Of a DNA stretch of 64,000 bases, positions 13,072 through 25,783 are shown one piece after another; the stretch's first letter is position 1, and each line of letters starts with the position of its first letter. This stretch comes from Viscum album. Lineage: Eukaryota; Streptophyta; Magnoliopsida; Santalales; Viscaceae. Below the pieces are notes generated by a model. The model made no database searches. It was given only the letters and a program-made list of their open reading frames with translations, and had not been told where the DNA came from. The stretch spans positions 549,069,219 to 549,133,218 of the forward strand of contig OY728166.1 of NCBI GenBank assembly GCA_963277665.1, given 5' to 3'. Both the position numbers and the translations under genes were made by a program.

Positions 13072-13633
13072 TAACACATGAATAGGTAGGAATGTATCCT
13101 CGGACCGGTGACTCAAAACCACAAATAAGAGTTCAACTCAATACACATTAATTACAAGGAACATTAACTCATCTAACGACCCCAATTTCGGTGGTGAAAA
13201 ACTGCACAGAAAGAATAAAAATTACCTCAATGAAAAAATGATAAAACAAAACAAATCTAACTATATCTCTTTCATTGGTGGCTACCAAGAAACAATAAGA
13301 ACCAGAACCGAGAGACCTGTACGACCCTAGAACAAAATAATAGAAAAACAAAACACACCAACCATGAGTTGTTTTTTAGAAGAGTGAAATAGGGTGAGGG
13401 ATAGGCCAAAATTGGCCAAAGTGATGTGGGATATCAAGGGATAAGGATTTACCTAGATGGTTCGATGAAGTATTGTGAAGGAACCATGATGAATCAATGT
13501 ATAAATATGGATCCAAAGGTGGGGGTTACATCCCGTGTTAGAGGGTAGGGGGTGTGGGTCGTATCATGCCTCAATGCGTTGGGGGAGAGGTTTCCATCTT
13601 GTTTCTTCTGATAAACTAAAATAAAACTAAAAA

Positions 13634-13690
13634 TACTATTAATAATAATAATTATTATTATTACTATTATTATTATTTTATTTTATTTTG
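13634..13690. repeat. AAT/ATT inverted microsatellite
   Basis: A run of AAT units is followed directly by a run of ATT units, so the strand can fold on itself as a hairpin. No flanking features suggest a MITE. Confidence 0.7.
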
Positions 13691-15099
13691 ATTAGTAATA
13701 CATAAATTTTCTGATTCTCAGTTTTAAAATTCAAGCCGTTTATTAATTACCGAAAATTCAAAAACCCTCATAAAAACCACATAGTATAAAACATGAGCTT
13801 CGACAATTAAAATTTTTTGATTCTTGGTTTTAACATTCTATCCATTCATTAATTTCAAAAAATTAAACAACCCATATAAAAACTAACTAGTTTAAAACAA
13901 GTGTTTCCACATTAAAATTCATATGAACATCTTAATTTAAAATATATGATGATTTTTTTGTCTGAATACTTTGTTAAAATAAAAAATAGATAAGTCTTGA
14001 AAATTATTTAATCGTGATATTTTATCATTAATCATTATTTAAACTTTTTAATTCTTATCAGGATATCATTTAATATACACTTTGTATATTAATAAAATTA
14101 TTATAATATTAAAAAAGGACAATAAATTAGTCATGGATGAGATCTATATACTTGAAAAATTTATTTGGTTTTAATTTAGTATTTCTATACTTTTTATCAT
14201 TTTATAAATTATAATTTATTTTAAAATATCAATAATGACAATTTTTACACTATTAATGAGATGAATTTTTAATAATATCATAAAAGCATGATATATTAAA
14301 AAAATTTAAAACATTACAAATACGTAAAATTAATCTACAAAATCTATCTATGACATTAATTATATCAGATAGTATTTATTTTAAGAATGATAATATCATT
14401 TTTCAATTCATACATTAATTAAAAAATTATTGTATCCTCATTATGTCTCTATATAATGTAATTATTTTTTTAGCTAAAATTATTAATAAATTACCATGAT
14501 GAAGATAAAGTTTTTTTCACCAACCAGCATGGGTTGACAATGAATCGGTCACTCGAGTTGGTCCGCATCATGGCCCAAGAGTAATTCCTGATCCCAATGG
14601 GCTGAAAACTAATGCCGGGAATCAATACAAAACAGGTGGGAATTACTTGGCCCATAAAAGAAAGACAAATAAATTAATAAAAACTAAACAAAGAAAAATA
14701 AAACACTGAGCGACATGAAAACCAGACCGCCCCTACCTCAATGTGACCGTTTTGTCACCTCCAAAAAATAACAACATGTCACACATGGGCAGACAAAACA
14801 ATAACCTGAACAAAGAAACATATCATTGTTATGTAAAAATACTTTCCAATGTTATCACTATATTTTATTACTTTAATATTATTGTTATTTTCAACCTTTA
14901 AAAACATCATCCAGGTAGTAAAAAATTTTCATATATATATAGTTTTACATTTTAAATGTTCTTAGAACTTCCTTTGGATACTTAGATTAATAAATTATCA
15001 TTCCATGCCTTAATTATTAAAATGTATTTTATTGAAAAATAAATACAATCTAATCATTTTCATTTAAATAGATATTTAATGTACTACAAAAAGAGTCTT

Positions 15100-18000
15100 T
15101 GTAACAACCTCAAAATTTGTGACATATTTTTCTTGAATTCATTTATTCCTTCTGATATTGTTTATTTAACACAAAACTAAGTATAGTTATGGATAAAATA
15201 ATGTAAAATATTTGTCTTTCATAATATGAAAAACCAACTTAATACTACACTACACTAAACACATAGATTATCTTGCGGTATCCACAACACTTTCTTTTGA
15301 TTTTTTTACATACCATACTAATCCCCTTTGATATCTTCTATTATATAAAAGGCATAATTATACCAATCTTCAATATACTATTAAATTATTTTATAAATAT
15401 TATTATACTCATCACTTAGACATTAGAATATAATTTTTAAATAAGATAAAATAAATATTGAAAAAATTATTTATCCATGTGTATAAAATCATGGAATTTG
15501 ATATCATTTAGCAATAATTTAATGTAACAACTATTTGAATATAACGAAATTCATTTTCAATGAAAAATATTTTTTATATAAAAACACAATTTTATATCAA
15601 TAAAATAAAAATAACACTATTGATTAATTGAAGTAATATAATATATATTAATTAATTTTTCTACACTCATCCAGTACGTTTGATAGGAATATTAAAAGAA
15701 ATAATTCAATTATATATCTAAGAAAATTTATTTTTCCAAAATATAATTTTACCGCCTTTTAATAGAGAACCCAATTTTTTCTTTTTCTTTAAAATTTAAT
15801 AATTATTATTGGAGAAAATGAACTTAGTTTTTCAAACCAGAATATAAAATATTACATTGCTTATTATTTTGGTATTTTTATGAGAGGTTTCATTTTTTAA
15901 TAGTTAAAAAATACTTGATTTTAATTGAAAACTTTTTCTTCATCTTGTATATTTATATAGTTAAATAATGTTTTAATTATGTTTAAAATTTAATTTAGAT
16001 CAGTTATCGATAATTTAATAAAATTTAGGACATTAGAACCAACTTCACATTGAAATTGGATATAAAAACATTTCAATCCTATCGTTGTTTTCAATTTAAT
16101 AACCCATCATATCATCCCATGTGTGGATTAATTTTAAATTAATTTTTGATGATTCTGTTATTAGAATTTATAAAAATGGATTCCATATTTGGAAAATGAA
16201 TAATTTATAATTTCAAATAATTTATTTAGTTTCTATCAAATAATAGTATAAATAATAATTAATGCTAATTATAATTATTAAGGTAATCATGTGTTTAATT
16301 AATGGAAAAATTATACTTAGAGGTGTAAAAATAAACAAACACTTGTCAAAAAAACTAATTTATGGACATATATAGACAATTAAACCACAAATAATGTATA
16401 ATGATCTTTTTTGAACCTTTTATGACATGTTAATAATGGGGAAAACTCAAATCTTTTAAAGAATACTCAGTGTGTCCATTTCCCCACTTACAAACGTCAA
16501 TATCACCTCCTCCCCTCATCACACCTCCCAATCCATTTTTCTTATCTAAAACTTGCACAATTAAACTGAAAACAACCAACCATTCATCTTAGATGACTCT
16601 GATTTAGATTAAATCCAACCAAAAGATCCCTTTTGTACAAACTAAGGGGAGTTACACAAATAATATGTATCATCCTCCCACAATCTATATATTTATTTTC
16701 AATATACACCCCATAAATTAATATTATTTAATACATTTCAGAATAAACTCATTATACTCATTATAAGAATCCATTTTAGGTTAATATTTTGACCTATAAT
16801 CACACAAGCATACATCAAATGGGATATGAAATCATCATTCATGTTTATAATAGACTATAGCTTCAATAACTGATGTCATTAATTGTTCCATTACCACTAT
16901 TAAATGATATTAATAATGAAGTAATATCCTATTTTATATGATATGTATGATAGTTAGGAATGTTTTGTACTTTTTTAACTATTCTATTTAATATAACATC
17001 ATGATTTTTATTTTGTGTAAACACAGTAACCCCGTTTATAGATGTGTGGACTCCCAGCTTCTCAAAATGATGTGATTCTTTAACACTAACCATGGAATAT
17101 TTTAGGTGTTTAAAAAAAATATATGATATCTAAAAAAATTAATTATATGAGAATGATATAATATTTACATGTATTACTTTTAAATTCATTCTCTCAATAT
17201 GATATGAAGACGAAATCAGTGTTTGTGGGTACATATGACCTATTGTCTCCATGAACAGTGTATTCATTTTCTTGATTATATATATTATATTTTATATTCA
17301 GTAAATATATAATTAATATATATCATTTTTAAAAATGGATTTACCTTCATGAAATAATTTATAATGATATAAGTAATAGTATCGAGAATAATAGTTCAAA
17401 ACATATATGAAAAACAAACCACTTATTACCCGAAGCATAACATTAACACAGAATTGTTAATAAATGGGAAATAGAAGTTCATAAAAAATTGGATATGGAA
17501 TGATATATAATAACATGATTCATTTTTAAATAAATAATAATCTTCTATTAATTATACATTAGGATTTAATGTTTGCAAATAATTTTAAGACTTTAATATA
17601 ATTGAATTTTATTTTACTTTCTAATATTTGTAAGATAAATTCCATATTCAACTTTCATTTCCTTTATGTTGTGTATATACATAAATAATAGATGTTTTAT
17701 AATTAAATAACTTTATTTCATGATATTAGTTATTTAAATTGATTTTATTATTCCATGGGGATCACAATTCATATGTTACTTAAGTAGTAAGGATTTTCTC
17801 ATATAACTTTTAGTTCTATGTGGCCAATACATTATTAAACAATCATATCATTTTTTGGGGTATATAATTACCATTAATGTATTATATTATTATTATAATA
17901 ATATTGATTTTTTTATTTATATATATACTTTTTGATCATTATTTCATGGCATTTATGGTTCACATGTAACCAAATCCCTAATGATAATTTTATTAATTTA

Positions 18001-19077
18001 CCTTCTTTACGATACATGGAATGTATTACACCTATATTTTTGGATGGGGTGTATATACATCCCATTGACTTGTTATATTTGGAATAAAATTTTTATAAAT
18101 ATATTATAAGATTCATTTATGTTTATTATTTTTGGGGTATTATGATTTACTTTTACGAAAGTGTTAAAAAGTTATATCTACAATCTGATTATTTATTGGG
18201 ATTGTTTACGATAATCCTTAAATAGAAGTAGTTTTATAATCCATATATTAATTAATCTCATAAATCCATCCCCCCTATTTATTCATTTTAAATCCAAATA
18301 ATGGTACCATTTTTTCTCTCCTTGGTAGTTAGATAATTTTTAAACTGTTTTTACAATAATACTATATTATTTCTCTTTTCAGTTATAAATCTGTGTTCTT
18401 CCTAAATCCTTTTTTATAAAAAGTATTTTCAAAACTATTTTACTATTATCATATGATTATTAAAATAAATTTTTACACCTGTATTACCTTTTTACAATAA
18501 TTTTCGTAAATTAATCTTTTTATTATTTTCCAATCACGACACTTTTTAAATATATTATTATGCAAAAGGAATGTTCATCAGGTACGGACTTACCGCCATC
18601 ATGACCAAAATTTCCATGAATATATCATTGTAAAGTTACATGTTTTTGTAGTATTTTTTAGTTAATATTCTATATTTTTTTTAACTTGTTTTCAAAGGAA
18701 AAGGACTTACAAAGAATTTTTCTTTTATAAAACATTGTTCTAAATTCTTTTAAAATCATCTTCTATATGTTTTTAAATATATTTTAAATGAAAATGGTTT
18801 TGAAAATTCATTATTGTTAAAAATAAATTTTTCAATGGAGAAAATATATTTTAATCACAAAATTGATTTAGTGTATCTATAATGATTTCATTATAATTAA
18901 ATGATTTTCTGAGATGGTTTTATGAAAATGGATTTTTAATGAAAGGTTATTTTTTTTAAGAAATATTCCATGTTATCATTTAAAATAATTCTCTATTTAA
19001 GATGACATGCATTATTATAGATTATGAATAACTGGGTATATGATCCAATAATAAAATTAGTATTCATTATTAAATGG
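15100..19077 (+). repeat. 5' LTR of element X, first part
   Basis: It starts TGTAACAACC, the usual plant gypsy-type LTR start that is also seen in element A/B (TGTAACACCC). Near its right end, TATGATCCAATAATAAAA (19039-19056) matches GAAATCCAATAATAAAA at 36689 in the A/B LTR. At that point the SIRE-like element breaks in. There are no coding features. The stretch is strongly AT-rich. Confidence 0.6.
16489..16496 (+). promoter_or_regulatory. Decayed LTR TATA box (TACAAACG)
   Basis: It is homologous to the TATA boxes at 34906, 41192 and 50570. Around it all four copies share an upstream CACT or CTAA and, some 140-155 bases downstream, a conserved AACCAAAAGGAGTT-like block. This copy has lost the TATA core. 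Confidence 0.4.
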
Positions 19078-19081
19078 TTTA

Positions 19082-21568
19082 TGTTTTGATGGAATGATAT
19101 ATACGTCCCCATTTTAGTTGTACATCTTATATGCTTTTGAAACCCTTCCTTTTAAAAATTTATTATTTAATTTACTGATTATGGGACCTATATATTTTAT
19201 ATAGGTAATGATATGATGAAATTTTAATGATACCCATTTCATTTCATCGATAAGACATGGTGTTTATAAAACACGTCACTTTTTATAGGTCATGATATGA
19301 TGCATATTTATTATCTTTTGGAACATGTATATATGATTTCATTATGTGATGGGTGGGACCTATATCAGTTTCCAATTAATTGGGTAAAGGATTATATCTC
19401 AATAGATAATTATGGGAGTCAATTTTAAATGCAAGATCGACTACGAATAAAGGATATACTCGGTCCACTACGGGAAGATGGAAAAACCTGATCAATAATA
19501 GGATAATAGGGAAACCTGATCCAATATGGTTAGATGCTTCAAGATCAAAGATAATTTTTAGTCATTTTTTGGTCAATTGATCAAAATAAAGATTATATTG
19601 AAGGAAAAATTTTTATTGAAAAGTTAATGGACGAATTTATTGAAGAAACATAAATTAATGTTGTGAGATCATATCCAGAACCATAAGATTGATAATCCAA
19701 TCGCAGAGGATCAGTTCTGAATTCATCATCATCAGATCTAGGCATGAATCAATATGATTTATAAATTAGTATTTATTTTTAAATATATATTTGAAATCAT
19801 ATCGATTATAGAATGTAAGTTTTTTTAATAATCATGCTGATCATAATTATTTTTTTCATATTCAGGAAAAATGAATTTTGGAAAATAGTTTTTAGATTGG
19901 TTTAGAAAAAAAGATGATTATTGGTGTTTTGGGATGTATTAATAATTTATATTTTAAATATTTTGATGATTTGATGTTTTCTTTTTCTTATAAATCATAT
20001 GTATGTTTAGAATATTATGATACAAGATTTATGAATTAAAAGCCATGGAAGGAAAAGATGTTGATATGGTTCAAGTAGGAAAAGATTTTGCTGAGTATAA
20101 TAAAGAAAAATATCATACTTGGAAGAATCATACTAGGATTCTCATTTAGATATTTTTGTACTCAAGTTTTTGTTCTATGATTTTTATACTATGTTTTTTT
20201 ACTTCGATTTTAATACATAGATGTTCATACTAGGATATTTATTTTGAGATGTTTGTAATCATCATTTTATAATGAGGAAATCACAATATTGAATTCATAA
20301 TAAAGAAAACATATTTAATTTTTAATAATGTTGAAATCATAATAAATAATTTATAATAAAGAAAATGTTTTGAATAATCAAAACTAAAGAAATACTACTA
20401 AATAATTTTTATTGAAGAAATTATACGAAAGAAGTTAAACAAATAAAATCGAATTTAACAGATCATACTAGGATTTATTAAGAATTATTTTTACAGAGAT
20501 TTATTAAATGAAAAATAATACATTATTTCCTAAGCTAAAATCATACTAGGATTTCATAAGGGAAAAAATGTACTGTTATTTCTTAACGAAAAAAGAATAC
20601 TAGGATTTCTTAAGGATGAAATTATAATTGTAATTCTTAAGGAAATAATCATGCTGGGAAATTGTAATGGGAAATCAAGGATAATTGATGATTGAAATGT
20701 AATTGAATAAGATAAAGGGAAATCATAGATTCAAGATGAATTTATGACTAAAAAAGTAATTGAATAATTCCAATATAGATATGATATTTAAATATAATTG
20801 AATATTCCTTAAATTTTTTAAGATTAAATGGATTTTAGAACCCCTACTAAATGAGTTGTAGGTCCCTTTAAATGGAGATATGAGTTCATTTATATGTGAC
20901 TCATGAAACAATTCATGATTTCATTCACCCGAATTTGTGGAAAAGGTATATCAATGTTTTTATTGTTGGAGGTGAAGAATATTTCTCGACTGATGTTCTA
21001 AAAGTTGTTTATCCATACCAAAAACTTCTTTATCGAAATATTGATGTCCATGGAGGGTGTATATAGAAAATGTTTTATTCAGCTTACATATGGAGGAAGT
21101 GAATAATTTCTGATGTTTTCCACAATAAATAATGAATGTAAAGATTGTGACTTTTGATACTTTCCATTTTCTAAATTTTTTTGGGATAATTTGGCACTAG
21201 AAAGGATAGTTCGGGGATAACTAACTATAATAAGAATTTTTTAATGGGATTATAGTATTGATCTTTTTTTGGGCCTTTTAAATCCATAAATAAGATAATT
21301 AATGAACCCATGTTGGTGGTACTATCCAATAAAGAAACTAGTAGTTATTTGTAACAATGCTTGAAAAGATTATGCGATTCGTTCTCTTTTTATTTATCGA
21401 ATATGAAAGGTATGTATTTGAGTTGTATTTTATTGGATCATAACTCTCAAAAGTATCTCAGGATAATATTATTTTTGTAAAGGAGTAATGAAAAATAGTT
21501 ATAAAATAATAATTAACAATTGATTCACCCCCACCTCTCAGTGGACTCGATCCTACTTGGGAATAACA
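19082..21568 (+). repeat. 5' LTR of the SIRE-like element (2487 bp)
   Basis: Blocks shared with 44230-46353 include CCCCATTTTAG near the start; CAGATC with CATCATCA (about 19725 and 44480); TTTCATAAGGGAAAAAATGT (20551) and TTTCATAAGGAAAAAATATC (45317); AATTTGTGGA (20932 and 45696); GACTGATGTTCT (20989) and GACTGAGGTTCT (45765); and GATTCACC followed by GTGGACTCGATC or GTGGTCTCGATC near the end. The end agrees with the pattern CACCCCC..CTCGATCCTA known from plant SIRE/Maximus LTRs. It is about 360 bp longer than the 3' copy. Confidence 0.75.
20130..20665 (+). repeat. Interspersed short repeats TCATACTAGGATTT in the 5' LTR
   Basis: The phrase TCATACTAGGATTT or a near variant occurs at about 20147, 20225, 20464, 20538, 20597 and 20649, often followed by (C/T)ATAAGG(A/G) or TTAAGG. 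The 3' LTR has the same series at about 44875-45325. Confidence 0.75.
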
Positions 21569-21570
21569 AA

Positions 21571-21584
21571 CGGTATTGGCCAAA
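21571..21584 (+). other. Degraded primer-binding site of the SIRE-like element
   Basis: CGGTATTGGCC follows the LTR end by two bases and keeps the GGTAT and the GCC of TGGTATCAGAGCC. It is weak alone but lies in the right place. Confidence 0.4.
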
Positions 21585-21589
21585 AGTTC

Positions 21590-22240
21590 TATCAGAAAGA
21601 ACTATATTGGGAATAGAGAATTTCAATTATGTGAAAAATAAGTGGATTCTAGATTTCAATGGAATGAAATATCATATTTTAAAATTTATATTTCTTCCAT
21701 TTATTATGAACCTTGGGTATGAGTTTTTTGGAAGTAACTGCCGATGTATTTCATCCATATATTGAGAGTACTCATATTACTACTACTAATAAGACAAATC
21801 TTGAAAATAGTGGAAGAGTGAAAATTACTTACTCTAATCACATAAAAAATTTATTTTCGTAGAGTAATGTTATTTATAACTCCCAATGATATTTGGGATA
21901 GGGTGAAAAAAAATTATAAAGTCAATCAAAGGCTGATGAAGGAATAACTGCACATTTAGAGGGTAAAGAATGGTGATATGAAAATGGTTGAGTATGAATT
22001 ATGTTGTGATGTTTTTACAATGAGAAATTATATTGGTATCATCATAAGATGTCTCAGTGAGAAATTTGATGACATAAATATTGATAAATGGTTCTTGTGA
22101 ATTCATCCTAATAAGTTTTATGTAAATGTTTTATCTTTGGAATATATAGATCCTAAAACCTTATATTTGGATGATCTATACAGTATTCATTTTTACTTAT
22201 GAAATGAGAAGAGACAATAGAATAGAAAAGAATTAAATGG
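21590..22240 (+). pseudogene. Copia gag (UBN2-type) remnant
   Basis: Gag builds the particle in which reverse transcription occurs. The first frame (21600-21765) reads ILDFNGMKYHILKFIFLPFI then NLGYEFFGS, like the FNG-NY--WK-KM--FL start of plant copia gag. From 21880 one frame reads NDIWDRVKKNYKVNQ and, after stops, EKFDDINIDKWFL (22055-22098) and LDDLYSIHFYL-NEKRQ (22168-22218). These correspond to the IWD-L---Y, LG--F-D--I-RKILRSLP and L-LDEL-GSL--YE-RRQ blocks of the family. Five in-frame stops remain between 21881 and 22222. It could also be read as a SIRE/Maximus gag; the lineage call rests on this region plus the downstream coiled coil. Confidence 0.75.
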
Positions 22241-22399
22241 TTCATTGAGAAATAAACATCAAATCTTTGATAAAATTGAAAACCAATGATAATAAAAATA
22301 AAGAATAATCAAGTAATTAAAAATTGATGGAAGAAGCTGAATATTTCAATAAAAATATGTCCCTTATTTCTAATTACTAAAATAAGGAAAAATTTAAAA

Positions 22400-22850
22400 G
22401 TAAAAATATCAATTTTTGGAATTGTTGAGGGAAAAGATATTTCATAAAAAAATTCTCCAAGGATTCAAATTTAATAAAAGGAGTTCGAATTTGATTATGT
22501 GAAACATAATAAACAAACCTGGAAGAAACATAAGGAAATATTTCCTTATGAAAAAATGAAAAAATGTTATCTACGAAAAAGGAATAATGATTTTATACGT
22601 GATGGTGAGTGTTATCATAAACTAAATATTATTTTCCTAGATATAGATTAAAGTGAATCTTTAGGATATGATGATAATGGGGGAGAAATGAAAAAAATGG
22701 AATGTATTCTTATAAGGAAATTAGAGAAATCACAGGAAGAGAATACTCAACTCGTGAATGAAAAAATAATGTTGAAGAATGATGTTGAATGCATAACTTT
22801 TGAGAATGGTGTGCTTGAATGAAAACTGGAACGTTATGAATAAATGATAG
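22400..22850 (+). pseudogene. Gag C-terminal acidic and coiled-coil region
   Basis: One frame at 22680-22845 reads MKKMECILIRKLEKSQEENT, then QLVNEKIMLKNDVECITFEN and a stop before KLERYE. Leu/Ile and charged residues are spaced in heptads, as in the coiled coil found between gag and the zinc knuckle of plant SIRE-like copia elements. The stretch before it (22400-22680) is lysine- and aspartate-rich (YDDNGGE at 22660). It is not a separate gene. Confidence 0.6.
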
Positions 22851-23277
22851 ATTGAAATGAGAGTACTAACAAGATTGAATCTATAATTTTTGATGAATAT
22901 ATATATAACAAGTTGATGGTAACTGAATATGAAAAAATCCCCAGAGATCCAAAAGGTATGTTGGTTGAGAAGTAAGAAGGGTTGTTAGAAACACAATCAA
23001 TGTTTTTTACAACAAAAAGTGATATATGAAATATAGGAGAACAATCCACTTATAATATTTGTGTTAAATATGAAGCTTCTAAATAAAATCTTAAAACTGT
23101 TTCAGAAAAGCATGTTTTAGGAGAAAACATATCTCACCAAGAATGATAGGAATTATCAAATAATGTATCCTCCTTAGATAATTGGTCCACAATTTGCGAA
23201 GAAACAACAACAGCATCGTCAAAGATAATAATGATTTTACTATCAGTCTAAAAAATTAAAGATTAAAAGTTCACTTA

Positions 23278-23330
23278 TTGGGATGTGATGTATGTGGAAA
23301 TAAATCCCATTTATGCTGGTATAATATATC
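23278..23330 (+). pseudogene. Zinc-knuckle remnant of the SIRE-like gag
   Basis: The frame reads GCDVCGNKSHLCWYN, i.e. C-x2-C-x4-H with the last Cys missing or changed. The CCHC knuckle normally binds the element's RNA during packaging. A second, weaker one may lie at 23680-23720 (ICDK-stop-GHHSNSH). Confidence 0.55.
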
Positions 23331-23837
23331 TCTACCAAGAAACATGTATGAATTAGTGGGGATCTACAATGAACAAAGATGATTAAATGTTCCTAATAAA
23401 TATGTTGAACTCAAAAAAGAGACATAGAATACAAACACAGATGATTATGTTAATAAATATGAGTACATTATGAATTTGGAGAAAAACAAACCTGTTGAAT
23501 CCAAAACGAATGAGTTCTTAGATAATTGTCCATAATAAGTTGATATGGAAAAAAGTAAGAAGAATAGAAAAATTAGATAATGAAAATGGAAATAAAAATA
23601 ATTCTAAATATATGAGAAATATTGATAAAAAAATATCAATATATTATATTATGAAAATTCAAAATATATCTAATATATGTGATAAATAAGGGCATCATAG
23701 TAACAGTCATTCCAAAATCCTTCCAGAATAAGGGCAAGGAAATAATGAGTTATAACAAACTCACTAAAACAAAAAGGTTCCACAAAGGGAAAAGAAGTTG
23801 ACATCTATATAAGAAGAGACAAAATATGAAGATAAAA
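23331..23837 (+). other. Rest of the SIRE-like internal region, left part
   Basis: Lysine-, asparagine- and glutamate-rich broken frames such as KYEYIMNLEKNKPVESKTNE (about 23453-23512) suggest more of the gag linker. No protease motif (D-S/T-G) was found. It ends abruptly at the TGTAACACCC start of element A/B. Confidence 0.5.
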
Positions 23838-24440
23838 TGTAACACCCAACTACATTACAATAATTTCCATTTAGAATAAGATTAATTTTTATGTTATCAT
23901 CCTTTATACACAATATTATAATTACTATAAATTCAATTCTGAATTAGTTTGCATTACATGCATGACCTTGTTTTTTCACCTTTAATAGGAGAAACTATTT
24001 TAACACTAAATTTTGACACATTGATTAATTTTAATTTGAAAAATAAAAAACATTTTAAATTAGGAATTTTTAAATTAACTTAGAGTAAATTTTGTTGATT
24101 TTTCTATGAAACATCATTTTTTATGATTAGTAAAAATTATTGCAATTTAGTTAAAAATAGAATTTTACATTAAATCATTATTATTTTATATTATATTTTA
24201 AATCTATTATAAATTAAAATAAGATAAATTATAAAAATATTTATATAATTTAGAATTTTATAATCAACATCACTATGTAATTGAATATAAAGAAATAACA
24301 ATCTATTGATCAATTTTATACTAAAACCAATAAACAGATCCATATTTGGTATTGGAATTAATTTTAATTTACCCAATTCCATGATATTAATATTGAAAAT
24401 ACGACAAAATTTTTTTTATTCAGTATAATATTTTTGGTCG
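23838..24440 (+). repeat. 5' LTR of element A/B, first part
   Basis: It starts TGTAACACCC like the 3' copy at 39389. Shared blocks include CACCTTTAATAGGAGAAACT (23968) with TACCTTTTAATGGAGAACCT (39529), TTTTGACACATT (24013 and 39565), TAGTAAAAATTATTGCAATTTAG (24129) with a near-identical block at 39679, and TTCAGTATAATATTTT just before the break. The sequence resumes at 33706. An open frame on the minus strand at 24191-24382 is chance. Confidence 0.8.
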
Positions 24441-24862
24441 AATAAGTTATATAGAAACCATATTCTTTATTACATACATAAACATTATTTATTACATTAT
24501 ACCATCTCTTGATACAACATTGAAGTTTGAAAGGTCTCTTGACTTTGGGACTTATGAACATTACATAATATCTTAAATCATAGAACACAACATCTTATTT
24601 AAAACTTCCTTCACATGACCACTACATTTCCTCGTACCTAGCATAGAATATGATAACCTTAGTACATGCATAAGAAAAGGGTGAGCTATAAAGCGAAGAA
24701 AGGGAATACACATAGAATAATATGAGGAATATAGTACATGTTAGACAATAAAAATATCAGTGGAGCCCAAGTGAAACATGAACAAAAAGGCATAATAAAG
24801 CATGATAATGATAATGTGGAAATGTGGAAACAACACTTAACATGGAATTAAAATGAGCCAAG

Positions 24863-24976
24863 GATCATTGCACAAGGAGAATGAGTAAACCCACATTGCA
24901 CATGAAGCAAGAGGAAACCCACGATTCACAAGAATTATCATGAGTCAACGCCCATTGAACATGACATATCATGATA
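24863..24976. repeat. Short tandem repeats of about 30 bp in the 3' LTR
   Basis: Four loose units of the form CATTGCACATGAAGCAAGAG then AAACCCA. The 5' LTR has the same array at about 31473-31582. Confidence 0.55.
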
Positions 24977-25777
24977 CTATAATTTACCGAATGCATTGGA
25001 GCACTATTAGGGCACACCCTTCGTAATCATTTCATTTCATTTAATGCATAATTGTGCAACATAGATCATCAAAAACATGTGTTCATTAATATCATAAGTT
25101 ATTCCACAATAAGTAATATAGAATAAAGACATCAATGTAACAATCAATATGTATATTTTGATTAAGGTGAATACCCTTGATAGATACATTGGTATGGTAT
25201 TCACTACACAATGATCTTTTCTTGGAAAAAGCAGTACAATTTCCGTAGCATAACGACGTGCCATAATAATTTCTAAAAAAGGTTGATGAGAGGGAAATTG
25301 GTGTCTCATCATATGTGCATGGAATGGATAGTAAGTGGTTCATTTTAATATATTTCCCAAAAAAAATGTAATGGATTATAGTTATGTAAAACAAAATAAT
25401 TTCATGAATGTAAATGATGAGAAAGAAATTACATACAGAATTTCGGCATGATAACGTGTGTACCTTGGAAAAATTAATAAGAGAGAAAAGGGATATCTAT
25501 TTATTAAAACATGATCTGGGAGGTATGTGTGCGTTGAGAAATCATACCCAGAAATTTATTATTATAAATGAAATAGCAAAACAATATAAAAAACATGGAC
25601 GTAAATAAGGAATGTGAGAATCCCTTACCTGGATGTGTGATCCAAAAGGCTTGGGAGAGGCTTGAGAGAAGCTTCTTGAGAGCTGGGGGCACCATGGGAG
25701 GATACTAGATATAAATGGTCAGGGGTTGGTAGAACTCTAAAGGAATTGAGTGAAGAGGAAGTGGGAGCTTGGGTGGG

Positions 25778-25783
25778 TTTATA
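25778..25783 (-). promoter_or_regulatory. LTR TATA box
   Basis: The minus strand reads CCTGTATAAACCC. The homologous place in the 5' LTR (around 32384-32390) reads CCTATATCAACTC, a weakened version, while the LTR at 114-2665 keeps TATAAAAGG. Confidence 0.5.

Larger units (their letters stand above)
9603..15088 (-). repeat. Large 5' LTR of a minus-strand Ty3/gypsy element (right end approximate)
   Basis: On the minus strand it ends GGTCGGGACCTCACA, a typical gypsy LTR terminus, and is followed by a PBS. The part around 13450, TTTACCTAGATGG, resembles CTTACCTGGATGTG at 25626 in the Tekay-like LTR. The part around 13695-13830 has the TTCTGATTCTCAG type block that the other copy has near 26200. 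Near the far end is a more GC-rich block (14510-14780). A possible 5' start is the TGTAGTACATT at 15079-15089 (minus strand), just before the next LTR. The unusual size is partly explained by an internal duplication of about 0.9 kb. An open frame of 60 codons at 13169-13351 is probably chance. Confidence 0.45.

Noticed and set aside
13634..13690. MITE or hairpin transposon at the AAT/ATT repeat
   Set aside because: There are no terminal inverted repeats or target-site duplications beyond the simple repeat itself.
25037..25394. Minus-strand open frames of 91 and 100 codons
   Set aside because: They lie inside the 3' LTR of the Tekay-like element. The homologous part of the other LTR (near 31640-32000) does not keep the frames open, and no domain is visible.
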